Below, piece after piece: positions 43,441-51,830 of a stretch of DNA of 54,828 nucleotides. The notes below the pieces were generated by a model. That model had not been told where the DNA came from and did not search any database. It was given only the letters and a program-made list of their open reading frames with translations. The first letter of the stretch is position 1; each line of letters begins with the position of its first letter. Both the position numbers and the translations under genes were made by a program. This DNA is from Clostridia bacterium. GTDB lineage: Bacteria; Bacillota; Clostridia; Oscillospirales; CAG-272. Where the stretch lies: positions 1 to 54,828 of the forward strand of contig JAGBBQ010000042.1 of NCBI GenBank assembly GCA_017938425.1, read 5' to 3'.

Positions 43441-43464
43441 TGACTTTTCTGTTAAATTCCATAA

Positions 43465-43496
43465 AAAACGCACTGAGGTGATCCTCAGTGCGTTTT
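43465..43496. terminator. Bidirectional terminator between groEL and metH
   Basis: A 14-bp perfect stem (43465-43478 with 43483-43496) with TGAT loop; T4 on the right and A6 on the left. Confidence 0.9.
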
Positions 43497-43499
43497 CGT

Positions 43500-45866
43500 T
43501 TATTGCTCTTCAAAAAAGCCCTTTACCGTGTGCACGGCGGCCATGCCGTCGGCACAGTAGAAGTCCGCGCCGATCCGCTTGGCAAAGTCGGCGGTCAGCA
43601 CCGCACCGCCCACCATGATCCTCACCTGCGGCAGCTCCTTTTTCAGAAGCGCGATCGTTTCCTCCATCGCGGGAACGGTCGTAGTCATCAGGGCAGAGAG
43701 TCCGACGAGGGGTGTGTCGCTTCTTTTGGCTTCGGCAAGCACCGTCTCGGGCGCGACGTCACGGCCGAGGTCAAGCACGGGAAAGCCGTGGCTCTCGAGC
43801 AGGACCTTGACGATGTTTTTGCCGATATCGTGGATGTCGCCCTTCACGGTTGCAAGCAGGATGGGCGGTGTGTTTGCCGCTTCCTTTTTCGGCATTGCAT
43901 CCTTTACGGCGGAGAAGGCGCGCGTTGCCGCCTCGGCGCTCATCAGAAGTCCCGGGAGGAAGAGTGTTTTTTTCTCAAAGCGCTCGCCGACGGCGTTCAG
44001 GGCAGGGATGATCTCGCGGTTGATCACCTCGGTGGGCGCGGTATTATGAAGCGCATCCTTTGCGAGGCGCTGTGCCTCGTCCTTCAACCCCTTTTCGATC
44101 GCCGCTTGCAGCGTGAGCGCAGATGCGTTCTGTGCGGCAGGCGCTGCCTCCGTGGCGTTTTCAGCAACGAAGTCGATGTAATCCTTCGCTCCCTCGTCGA
44201 GTCCGTGGAGCAGGCGGTGGGTGATATAGGCGTTCTTCATTGCGTTGCTATGGGGATTTAAGATCGCCGCGGTAAGACCGCGGTCCAGAGCGGCGGTGTA
44301 GAATACGGCGTTGATCCTCTCACGCTCGGGAAGCCCGAAGGAGACGTTGGAAACGCCGAGAACCGTCTTCATGCCAAGCTTTGTTAGCATTTCAACCGCT
44401 TTGAGCGTGATGTTCGCGCTATCTTTGTCGGCAGAAACCGTCATGCAAAGCGGATCGAAAAGAAAATCTTTTTTTGAAAGCCCGTATTTTTTGCCCTCGG
44501 CAAGGATCCGTCTTGCGACGGAGACTCTTGCCTCGGCGGTGGCGGGTATGCCGTCCTCGTCCATCGTAAGGGCGACGAGCACGCCGCCGTATTTTTTTGC
44601 GAGCGGCAGCACCTTATCAAGGCTCTCTCTCTTGCCGGAAACCGAGTTGATCAGTGCCTTGCCGTTGTAGGCGCGAAGCGCGGCGGCAAGCGCCTCCGGG
44701 TCGGAGCTGTCCAGCTGTAAGGGGGCGTCTGTCACCTGCTGCACGGCATCTGCGACCTTGGGGAGCAGCTCCTTTTCAGAGAGCCCGGGAACGCCGACGT
44801 TCACGTCGAGAATATGCGCGCCGTCCTCTACCTGCGCGGCGGCCTCCTCTAAAATATAGGAAAGATTGCCGCTTGCGAGCGCCTCCTTCACGCGCTTTTT
44901 GCCCGTGGGGTTGATGCGCTCACCGATCAGGATCGGCGCCTTATCAATCACTACGCCGTGCGTGTAGGAGGAGATCACGGTCTCGTTTTTCTTCGTCGGT
45001 AAGGAGAAGGGAAGTGCCTTCGTTTTTTCGATCAGCGCGCGGATGCATGCGGGCGTGGTGCCGCAGCAGCCGCCGAGCAACGTGGCGCCCATTTCGGCAA
45101 GCCTCGCCGTTTCGGTCGCAAATTCCTCTGCTGAGAGGGGGAAGGCGGTCTTGCCGTCCTTGATAAAGGGAAGCCCTGCGTTTGGCTGTACCGCAACGGG
45201 CAGAGAGGTGTGCTTCAGAATATTTTCAAGGATCGGCGCCATCTTATCCGGTCCGAAGGCGCAGTTCATACCGAGTGCGTCCACGCCGAGGCCCTCCAGC
45301 ATTGCAACCATTGCGAGTGCGTCGGCGCCGGTCATCAGCTTTCCGCTCTCATCGTAGACGTTGGTGGCAACGATGGGCAGAACACTGTTTTCCTTCGCGG
45401 CAAGCACCGCCGCCTTGGTCTCGAGCGAGTCATTCATCGTCTCGATGACGATAAGATCCGCGCCTGCTTTTTGGCCCGCCCGTACGCTTTTGGCGAAGAT
45501 CTCCACCGCCGCCTCAAAGGCGAGCGTGCCGTAGGGCTTCAGCAGTTTTCCGGTCGGCCCGATATCCAGCGCAACGTAAGCACCGTAGGGCGCGGCGGCG
45601 CGCCGTGCGTTCGCAACGGCTGCCTCGATCAGCGCCTCGTAATTCTCGTATTTTTCACAGTTTACGCCGAAGGTGTTGGCCGTGATGATATTGCTTCCCG
45701 CCTCGCAGTATGCGCGGTGGATCCCCTCGATCACCTCGGGGTGCGCGAGATTCCAAAGCTCGGGCGGCGTGCCGGGCGGCAGTCCCTTGCTCTGTACCAT
45801 CGTGCCGAAGCCACCGTCGAAGTACAGCCTTTCGGTGCGAAGTCTTTGTCTTAAGCTTTTTTTCAT
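43500..45866 (-). CDS. metH: Cobalamin-dependent methionine synthase without reactivation domain
   Basis: A 788-residue enzyme that transfers the methyl group of methyl-tetrahydrofolate to homocysteine through cobalamin. Domains are the homocysteine-binding barrel (1-290) with zinc Cys residues in GMNCAFGP and GGCCGT, the pterin barrel (about 305-560: IGERINPTGKKR, DVNVGVPG, GVSNVSFGLPERERIN), the four-helix cap (about 575-655), and the B12 Rossmann domain with GDIHDIGKNIV, whose His ligates cobalt. The C-terminal SAM-binding reactivation domain of E. coli MetH, about 350 residues, is absent; a separate gene upstream provides a related domain. It is the last gene of the operon. Confidence 0.96.
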   Translation of the reverse strand: MKKSLRQRLRTERLYFDGGFGTMVQSKGLPPGTPPELWNLAHPEVIEGIHRAYCEAGSNIITANTFGVNCEKYENYEALIEAAVANARRAAAPYGAYVALDIGPTGKLLKPYGTLAFEAAVEIFAKSVRAGQKAGADLIVIETMNDSLETKAAVLAAKENSVLPIVATNVYDESGKLMTGADALAMVAMLEGLGVDALGMNCAFGPDKMAPILENILKHTSLPVAVQPNAGLPFIKDGKTAFPLSAEEFATETARLAEMGATLLGGCCGTTPACIRALIEKTKALPFSLPTKKNETVISSYTHGVVIDKAPILIGERINPTGKKRVKEALASGNLSYILEEAAAQVEDGAHILDVNVGVPGLSEKELLPKVADAVQQVTDAPLQLDSSDPEALAAALRAYNGKALINSVSGKRESLDKVLPLAKKYGGVLVALTMDEDGIPATAEARVSVARRILAEGKKYGLSKKDFLFDPLCMTVSADKDSANITLKAVEMLTKLGMKTVLGVSNVSFGLPERERINAVFYTAALDRGLTAAILNPHSNAMKNAYITHRLLHGLDEGAKDYIDFVAENATEAAPAAQNASALTLQAAIEKGLKDEAQRLAKDALHNTAPTEVINREIIPALNAVGERFEKKTLFLPGLLMSAEAATRAFSAVKDAMPKKEAANTPPILLATVKGDIHDIGKNIVKVLLESHGFPVLDLGRDVAPETVLAEAKRSDTPLVGLSALMTTTVPAMEETIALLKKELPQVRIMVGGAVLTADFAKRIGADFYCADGMAAVHTVKGFFEEQ

Positions 45867-45877
45867 ACTAATCTCCG

Positions 45878-46465
45878 CTATCTTCGGATGCCTGCGATGG
45901 CGGTAATGGATTTTTGCGGCACCATCAAAAAGCTCTCCTGTAGTTCTATATGTAAATATTTATTTGCTTCTGTGATACGGATCATATCCTTCTGGAGCGA
46001 GAGCGGAAGATCCGCATATCCGGGGCTGAAGCGCGGTGTCAGCACGCAGCCCTCTGCCAAGATATCGCTCGCAAGCTCTGCGGCCGCCTCGGCGTAGGCA
46101 GAGGCGAGGGCGTCGGCAAGAAAATGCTCGGCGGGAGAGAGCAGGGAGATCCTATGCAGCCATCTCTCGCAGGATAGCCCCAGCGTCACCGCGAAGAGAA
46201 ACGCCTGCTCGCAGCCGCGAAGGCTCTTTTTCAGCGCCTCGCTCTCCGTGCGGATGTCTCCGAGGTAAAGCGCACCCTCGTCCGCTCTTGTGACCGCGAC
46301 GCGCACGGCGCACATTGCGGGGCTTACGGATGCCAAAAGCTCTCTTTTCAGCGCTTCGGCTCTCTTATCACGAAAGCCGATCGGCACGCGCAGTCTTGCG
46401 GAAAGCTCCTCCTCGGACGGCAGCAACTCACGCACGTCAAGCGCACGGTAAAGAACGCTCGGCAT
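45878..46465 (-). CDS. Stand-alone methionine synthase activation-domain protein
   Basis: A 195-residue protein resembling the MetH activation domain as a separate polypeptide. The best marker is RFSPGYADLPLSLQ (about 150-163), equivalent to the RxSPGYPACPD-type SAM-binding segment, followed by ITEANKYLHIELQESFLMVPQKSITAIAGI, which resembles the family end (MVPSKSVSG). It should reductively methylate inactive cob(II)alamin of the adjacent MetH with SAM. ATG 46465 overlaps the metF stop (TGATG); GTG 46468 is an alternative. It lies between metF and metH, 11 bases from metH. Confidence 0.85.
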   Translation of the reverse strand: MPSVLYRALDVRELLPSEEELSARLRVPIGFRDKRAEALKRELLASVSPAMCAVRVAVTRADEGALYLGDIRTESEALKKSLRGCEQAFLFAVTLGLSCERWLHRISLLSPAEHFLADALASAYAEAAAELASDILAEGCVLTPRFSPGYADLPLSLQKDMIRITEANKYLHIELQESFLMVPQKSITAIAGIRR

Positions 46466-47325
46466 CACCGTAGGATCTCCGAAAGGTTTCTTTGGATGGC
46501 GGCGGCAACGTCGGGGCGGTTCATAGAATAAACGTGCACGGCGCTGATGCCGTTGGCAAAGAGGTCAACGATCTGCTCGGTCGCAAAGGCAATGCCTGCC
46601 TGCTTCATTGCGTCGGGCTTATCACCGTAGCGGTCCACGATGCGAAGGAATCGCTGCGGCAGCGCGTTGCCCGAGATCGCGATCAAGCGCTTGATCTGTG
46701 CCGCGCTCGTTACGGGCATGATGCCCGCCACGACGGGGACCTGTATGCCCGCGCGGTAAAGCCTGTATAGGAAGTTGTAAAGGATATTGTTATCGAAGAA
46801 CATCTGCGTGGTCAGAAACTCGCAGCCCGCCTCCACCTTTTTGCGTAGGCCCTCGATGTCACGGGCAAGGCTCTCACTCTCGGGATGCCCCTCGGGATAG
46901 CAGGCGCCGCCGATGCAGAAGCCGCCGAAGCGTCGGATCTCCTCTACGAGCTCGCTTGCGTGCTTGTAATGCGCCGTGCTGCGGTCGAAGCCCTCGGGCG
47001 CATCGCCGCGCAGGGCAAGAATGTTTTCCACGCCGCGCTCGCGCAGGGCGTTAAGCTCCGCTCCGATGCGCTCTCTTGTGGAGGAGAGGCAGGTCAGGTG
47101 CGCAAGCGGCGTCACGCCCTGGGAGAAGAGCGCGCGGCAGATCTCGGCGGTATACTGCGAGGTGCCGCCGCCCGCACCGTAGGTTACGCTCATATAGGAG
47201 GGCGAAAGTCTTGCGATCTCGCTTGCCGCCGCTAAAACGCTGTCAAACTTATCGCTCGTCTTGGGAGGGAACACCTCGAAGGAAAGGCTGGGTCTTCCGC
47301 TATTGATGATATCGGTGATCTTCAT
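46465..47325 (-). CDS. metF: 5,10-methylenetetrahydrofolate reductase
   Basis: A 286-residue FAD-dependent TIM barrel that makes methyl-THF for MetH. Motifs are SFEVFPPKT with the catalytic Glu, SVTYGAGGGTS, LTCLSSTR, ILALRGDAPEG, CIGGACYPEGHPES and TTQMFFDN. The start is ATG 47325 with AAAGGGA upstream. It is the first gene of the metF-activation-metH operon, led by a promoter with only about 40 bases of leader; no S-box or B12 riboswitch is seen. Confidence 0.96.
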   Translation of the reverse strand: MKITDIINSGRPSLSFEVFPPKTSDKFDSVLAAASEIARLSPSYMSVTYGAGGGTSQYTAEICRALFSQGVTPLAHLTCLSSTRERIGAELNALRERGVENILALRGDAPEGFDRSTAHYKHASELVEEIRRFGGFCIGGACYPEGHPESESLARDIEGLRKKVEAGCEFLTTQMFFDNNILYNFLYRLYRAGIQVPVVAGIMPVTSAAQIKRLIAISGNALPQRFLRIVDRYGDKPDAMKQAGIAFATEQIVDLFANGISAVHVYSMNRPDVAAAIQRNLSEILR

Positions 47326-47370
47326 ATTCTTTATCCCTTTCGCGCATGCGCGCATAAGATTCATAAGGAT

Positions 47371-47399
47371 AGTTTAGCACAGTTTTCTTCGATTTGCAA
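47371..47399 (-). promoter_or_regulatory. Promoter of the methionine operon
   Basis: On minus, TTGCAA (47394-47399), 17 bp, TAAACT (47371-47376). A hairpin TTCGATTT/AAAATCGAA overlaps the -35. Confidence 0.65.
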
Positions 47400-47732
47400 G
47401 AAAAATCGAAAATCTTGCCCGGCTTTTTTTATCCGAGCAAAAAAAGTGCACGGCTCGTCCTGCGTGAGAACGCAAGGATCCGTTGTGATGCAAGAAACGG
47501 CGTGCCGCGACGGGATCCTTTTTGCCGTGATGCGCGGCGTTTCTCATAAGGAGGAAGAAAACAGGGGAGAAATACATCGGTCGCCCTTGCGCGGGCAGCT
47601 GCCGCCCCAGCTGCCAATGCGATCGAAAAACGCGGAGAACAAGGTGCGATATAAACAAATGTTTGCAATTACGGATAAAAAGCGCACTTGTGCGCAGCCG
47701 ATCGTATTAGGGCTATGCCCGAAAACGAAATA
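47400..47732. other. Hairpin-rich intergenic region upstream of metF
   Basis: The 439 bases between metF and addB have no convincing gene. Perfect stems are TGCGT/ACGCA with a GAGA tetraloop (47461-47474), AAGGATCC/GGATCCTT (47474-47481 with 47513-47520, T5 following on plus), GGCAGCTG/CAGCTGCC (47594-47615), GCGCA/TGCGC (47682-47695) and GGGC/GCCC near 47711. Read on plus, the run ends at the 47733 terminator, so a plus-strand small RNA is possible. Confidence 0.4.
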
Positions 47733-47763
47733 CCACCCGCTGCTGTGAAGCGGGTGGATTTTT
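47733..47763. terminator. Terminator at the end of addB
   Basis: CCACCCGCT (47733-47741) pairs perfectly with AGCGGGTGG (47749-47757). The plus side has T5; the minus (addB) side has the mixed tail UAUUUCGUUUU. It fits both directions, better plus. Confidence 0.75.
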
Positions 47764-47764
47764 A

Positions 47765-50700
47765 TTAGTGCGCACTGCGGCAAACGGCCTTGTAAGGGCA
47801 GTATTCGCAGGGGGATGTCTTGCTTTTTGCGCTTTTTCTTTCGACGCGTATGTCGCCGTGCCGCATTCTCTGCGCAATGTCGGAGACGACGGCGGAGAGA
47901 TTTTCCATCAGCGCATCCCACCCCTCGGGCGTGTAGAGATTCTTTTTCGAGGTCTGCGAAACGCTGCCGTCCTTGTTGAATTTGATCGGGAGAAAATCGG
48001 GATGGATGCCCGCCAGCACGGCGGGATCGTCCAGCAGCATACCGCTGCGCGTATCCGCCATCTCGATCCTGCGATCCTCGACAGGGGGCGCGGGTTGGTT
48101 TTTATCCTCGGTCAGCGCGTTCATATAGATCGCGCCCGCGGGGAGGATGCGGCCGCCCTCGCCCACGCCGAGCGACGCCTTGAAGGCCTCGGTCGGTGCC
48201 TCGGTCAGCGAGCGAAGGTATAAGAACATCTGCATATTCTCACCCTTCTCAAGATCACTCGGTGAAAAGCTCTTCCTTCCCGTTTTATAATCCACGACGC
48301 GCAGATAAACGTCATCGCCGGCGCGCAGGGCGTCCACGCGGTCGATCGTTCCGTAGATGCAAACGTCACCGTCCTCGGTCGGGATGTGCGGCGCTCGCGG
48401 CCCCTCCTCGCCGCCGATGCGCAGCTCGAAGAAGGCGGGCTTAAAGCCGTCCCGGTGTGAGAACTCTCTGCAAAGACTCTCCGCCATGATCTCGGCCGCC
48501 TTCGTAAGTCTGCCGATCTGCAGGGCCTCGCGCCTTTCGCGCTTGCCGCCGCAGCGGAGCAGCCTCTCGCTTTCCTCCTTCGCGATCTCGGCAATGCGCC
48601 GCTTCCGTTCCTCGGCGGTAAGCGTGCCGTGCTCGATGCCCTCGCGCTTGATATCCGAGAGAAATCTTTCGAGGATCGCGTGTAAAAAGGTTCCGATATT
48701 CAGATTGTCGAGCTTTGCGCGCCGCTGCTCGGAAAGCCGCAGCGTATAGGTGCAGAAATGCTTGAAGGGGCACTGCACGTAGGCATCCAGGCGGCTCTGT
48801 GTCAGCGACATCACGCCGTTGTAGAGCGAGGAAGCGGTTTCGCGCGAGAGTGTGAGCGTATCGTTGGTCAGTCGGCGAGAAAGCACGCCGAGCGTCTGCG
48901 TATAGCCCGTGCCCTTCAGCGCCTCGGTCACGGTGGCGCGCTCCTGCGCCGTCATACGGTCATAGCCTGCCATTGCCGCCTCCGCGGTGTAATAGCGCTC
49001 GCTCGCACGCAAGGTCTCGGTGCTGACGGGCAGGATCCTCTTGCTTGAGATCTGTGCGATCCTGGCGATCACGTCGGCGGGCGGCGTGGCGGTATAGGAG
49101 CTGTTGCGCTCGGTATAGAGAATGGTAACGCTTTCGCGCCCCATAGAAAAAGCGCGGGAAAAGCTGAAGAGCTCTCTGGCGCTCTGCACCTCGCGCGATG
49201 CCTCGGTTGGATAGCCGAGCGCGTGCAGGCATTCACGGTCGGAGAGTGTCAGTGCGCCGCTGTCCGAGGGATTCATCGGGAATTCGCCGGCGTTCACACC
49301 GAGCAGATAAACGTGCCTTGCATCCGCGGGGCGGATCAGATCCGCAGTGCCGGCGCTCACGGCGTCGTAAAGCGCGGGAATATGCCCCATCCGCACGGAG
49401 CGGAAAACGATGCCGAGCAGAGAGCGGAACACGCGAGCGTCCGCAGGAAAATCCCCCATCACCTCCACGAGCGTATCCAGCGAATCGCAGATCACGCGGA
49501 AGAGCCGCTCGTTCTCATCCGCCTCCTCGTGCTCGCCGAAGCCGCGCAGCCTTTCGGCACGCAGGCGAAGATTTTCCTCGAGCGAAAGCTCGGTCAGAAG
49601 CCGTACCGTCGCGCGTGCGTGATCGGTCACGGTGGTCGCCGCTCCCGTATCCTCGGCAAAGCTGCGAAGCGGCGGCAGCAGCATCTCTCTTGTCTCGTTG
49701 ATGCGCGAAAGAAGAGCGGCGCTCTGCGCGGTCGATTCCGCGCCGTAGCCGAAGGGATTCATGCCGAAGGGCGTGTCCGAAAGCAAAGCACGGCCCTCGA
49801 GCTGCCAGCGCTCGAGATAGAGCTCCAGTTCGCAAAGAAGATCCGCGGGAATGCCGGAAAGTCCGCATTTTGCATAAGCGAGAAGATCGCTGCGGCGAAA
49901 GCCGCCGCTCACGGTGGCGTAGGCGGCGTCGATCAGCTTGATCGCCTCGAAGGAGCAGACCTCGCGTGCGGCGTGCAGGGTAGAGGGAATACCTGCGCCT
50001 CCGAGCGCCACCTCGAGCAACCCCTGGGCGGCGGATGCCTTAGAGTAGACCACGACGAAATCACGGTAACGGCAGCCCTCCTCCATCACACGGCGGCGTA
50101 TATCCTGCGCCACGAAGGATGCCATATCGTACGGGGTGGGTGCTTTGAATATTCGCAGGGAACTATCGACGTTTTGTAAATAACTATTGTCAATTTCGCC
50201 CTCCGAACGCCAAAGAAGCGGGAGCGCATTTTGCAAGATCGGTGCCACGCCCTCTGCGCCGTCCACCTTCTTGACGTGAACCTCCGTGCCGATGCGCGCG
50301 GCGAGTGCGGTCATCCTTTCACGCACGCAGCGCGGCTCGGTGAATTCAAAGCCGTCCTCGGCGGTCTTGGGGATGCGCAGGGTGAGCGTGACGTCGGTCA
50401 CCGAGAGCAGCGCCTCGATCACGCGGTACTGCTCCTCTGTGAAGGAGGTGAAGCCGTCGATAAAGATCTCCGTGCCGCGGAGGATATCGGGATGCTCGAA
50501 AAGCTTTTTCGCCATCACGAGCATATCGGCGCCGCTATCACGGTATTTTCCGTCGTGCAGAGAGTGGAAGAGCGCGAGGACCTTGGCAAGATCCGAGAGT
50601 TTTTCGGAAAGCCTCGGATGTGCCTGCTCCACCGCCTCCGACGCCTCGGAGAGCATCGGCGCGTCTAAGCACATCGCGCGCAGCTCGCGCAGAGCGGAAA

Positions 50701-51055
50701 GTGCCTTTTCCACCGTCCCCTCGCTAACCTTGCCGAAGGAGGGGCTGAGCAGAGGCGATAGCTCGGTCAGCGTCCGCCACATAAAGAGCGCGCGGACGGT
50801 CTCGTCCGAATAACTGTCCGAAAGGCCGCCGATCTCGCGGAAGATGCGGTTCGGCAGTCGTGTAAAATTCATGACCTCAAAGGAGAGCGGCGCGTCTGCG
50901 GGGAGCCTGTCGGCGTATTCGCTCTCTGCCGTCACGGTCTGCTGCTCGGGAACGAGGAGCAGAGAGGGCCTTTTCGCGCGGATGCGCGCCTCAATGCGCG
51001 TGCGCATTTCACGCCCCGTATCGGCATAAAGGCCGCCTTGTATCAAAGTCAGCAT
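47765..51055 (-). CDS. addB: AddB-type subunit of ATP-dependent nuclease
   Basis: A 1096-residue partner of AddA in double-strand break resection. The nuclease domain at the C-terminus has VDYKTGRK with active-site Asp/Lys, and iron-sulfur Cys residues in VQCPFKHFC (near 790) and CEYCPYKAVC at the end. The N-terminal helicase-like part has VPEQQTVTAESEYA and FIDGFTSFTEEQ, but the usual Walker A GxxGxGKT is replaced by GGLYADTGREM, so ATP binding here is probably lost. I chose ATG 51055, which overlaps the upstream regulator gene and follows GAGGAAGAGGA. addA is not in the window. Confidence 0.9.
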   Translation of the reverse strand: MLTLIQGGLYADTGREMRTRIEARIRAKRPSLLLVPEQQTVTAESEYADRLPADAPLSFEVMNFTRLPNRIFREIGGLSDSYSDETVRALFMWRTLTELSPLLSPSFGKVSEGTVEKALSALRELRAMCLDAPMLSEASEAVEQAHPRLSEKLSDLAKVLALFHSLHDGKYRDSGADMLVMAKKLFEHPDILRGTEIFIDGFTSFTEEQYRVIEALLSVTDVTLTLRIPKTAEDGFEFTEPRCVRERMTALAARIGTEVHVKKVDGAEGVAPILQNALPLLWRSEGEIDNSYLQNVDSSLRIFKAPTPYDMASFVAQDIRRRVMEEGCRYRDFVVVYSKASAAQGLLEVALGGAGIPSTLHAAREVCSFEAIKLIDAAYATVSGGFRRSDLLAYAKCGLSGIPADLLCELELYLERWQLEGRALLSDTPFGMNPFGYGAESTAQSAALLSRINETREMLLPPLRSFAEDTGAATTVTDHARATVRLLTELSLEENLRLRAERLRGFGEHEEADENERLFRVICDSLDTLVEVMGDFPADARVFRSLLGIVFRSVRMGHIPALYDAVSAGTADLIRPADARHVYLLGVNAGEFPMNPSDSGALTLSDRECLHALGYPTEASREVQSARELFSFSRAFSMGRESVTILYTERNSSYTATPPADVIARIAQISSKRILPVSTETLRASERYYTAEAAMAGYDRMTAQERATVTEALKGTGYTQTLGVLSRRLTNDTLTLSRETASSLYNGVMSLTQSRLDAYVQCPFKHFCTYTLRLSEQRRAKLDNLNIGTFLHAILERFLSDIKREGIEHGTLTAEERKRRIAEIAKEESERLLRCGGKRERREALQIGRLTKAAEIMAESLCREFSHRDGFKPAFFELRIGGEEGPRAPHIPTEDGDVCIYGTIDRVDALRAGDDVYLRVVDYKTGRKSFSPSDLEKGENMQMFLYLRSLTEAPTEAFKASLGVGEGGRILPAGAIYMNALTEDKNQPAPPVEDRRIEMADTRSGMLLDDPAVLAGIHPDFLPIKFNKDGSVSQTSKKNLYTPEGWDALMENLSAVVSDIAQRMRHGDIRVERKSAKSKTSPCEYCPYKAVCRSAH

Positions 51056-51624
51056 TCCTCTTCCTCCCCTGCGTATTTTTCGGAAAGCGCATAGCCGAGC
51101 TTGCGGGAGGAGAGAATCACCCTCTCGCCCTCCGTCTCCAGCTTTTCGCGCAGATAATGGATGTAAACGTTCAAAAGCCCGGCCGTTCCCGCCTCGCCCC
51201 AAACGGCGGCGTGCAGGCTCTCGCGGCTGATATACGCGCCCTTGGCGGCGTAAAGCGCAGTTAACAGAGAAAATTCCACCTCGGTCAGCCGGATCTCTTT
51301 GCCGAGAAAATGCACCGTGCGCCCGTCGGCCGAAAGCGTGAGCGGGGAGGAGCGCCTCTGCCCGAGCCGCTTGGCGGCAAGCCCGATCGGCAGAGGGAGC
51401 GGCAGCGTGCGCGAGGGCGCGGGTGTATCGCCGCTCTCCGATAAATAATAATGTGTGGGAGCATCCGTGCGCGGCACGTGTGTCCGCGTATCAAAAATAT
51501 AAACGTCGGCCGCACCCTCCTCGGCAGCGGAAACCTCGATCCGCACAAAAAGAGCCGAAAGCTCCAGCCGCAGCTTCTGCCCGAGATAGGCATCCTCCGT
51601 CACGATCCTCAGCACACCGCCCAT
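51049..51624 (-). CDS. OmpR-type winged-helix regulator with reduced receiver
   Basis: A 191-residue DNA-binding protein. The C-terminal half (about 92-185) is a Trans_reg_C winged helix: LTEVEFSLLTALYAAKGAYISRESLHAAVWG and NVYIHYLREKLE, then SSRKLGYAL. The N-terminal 75 residues look like a shortened receiver: LRIVTEDAYLGQKL (acidic pair) and ADVYIFDTR (possible phospho-Asp), but much of the fold is missing. No histidine kinase gene is nearby. It is cotranscribed with addB, which overlaps its end by 7 bases. ATG 51624 is preferred; GTG 51633 and TTG 51639 are alternatives. Confidence 0.8.
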   Translation of the reverse strand: MGGVLRIVTEDAYLGQKLRLELSALFVRIEVSAAEEGAADVYIFDTRTHVPRTDAPTHYYLSESGDTPAPSRTLPLPLPIGLAAKRLGQRRSSPLTLSADGRTVHFLGKEIRLTEVEFSLLTALYAAKGAYISRESLHAAVWGEAGTAGLLNVYIHYLREKLETEGERVILSSRKLGYALSEKYAGEEEEC

Positions 51625-51668
51625 ATCGCACACCCCCAAATCCTAATTTATTAGAAACTTACGGTTTG

Positions 51669-51697
51669 ATTATACCGCAATACACTCCGCTTGTCAA
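51669..51697 (-). promoter_or_regulatory. Consensus promoter of the regulator-addB operon
   Basis: On minus, TTGACA (51692-51697), 17 bp, TATAAT (51669-51674), a perfect SigA promoter. Confidence 0.92.
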
Positions 51698-51770
51698 TGC
51701 TTTTTCTTTCCTATCGTGAAAAAAGTATTTTAAAGAGCAATAAACGCAAAGGCTTGGTCAATTTTTGCAA

Positions 51771-51799
51771 TTGTTAGAGCGGGAAGATTATTGTATAAT
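51771..51799 (+). promoter_or_regulatory. Promoter of the aldolase gene
   Basis: TTGTTA (51771-51776), 17 bp, TATAAT (51794-51799), 32 bases before the ATG. Confidence 0.88.
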
Positions 51800-51830
51800 G
51801 TATGTGATAATAAAACAAAGGAGACTCGTT

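Noticed and set aside
43134-43473. Short repetitive peptides encoded by the 103-105 bp repeats, or a CRISPR array
   Set aside because: Units are contiguous with no spacers, so this is not CRISPR. The peptides follow from the repeat sequence and have no start signals; the conserved property is RNA pairing.
47446-47748. A 100-codon plus-strand frame between metF and addB
   Set aside because: The GTG start has no RBS, the product has no domain, and the region is dominated by hairpins.
47326-47764. SAM or cobalamin riboswitch upstream of metF
   Set aside because: No S-box or B12-box core sequence is present, and the likely promoter leaves only about 40 bases of leader.
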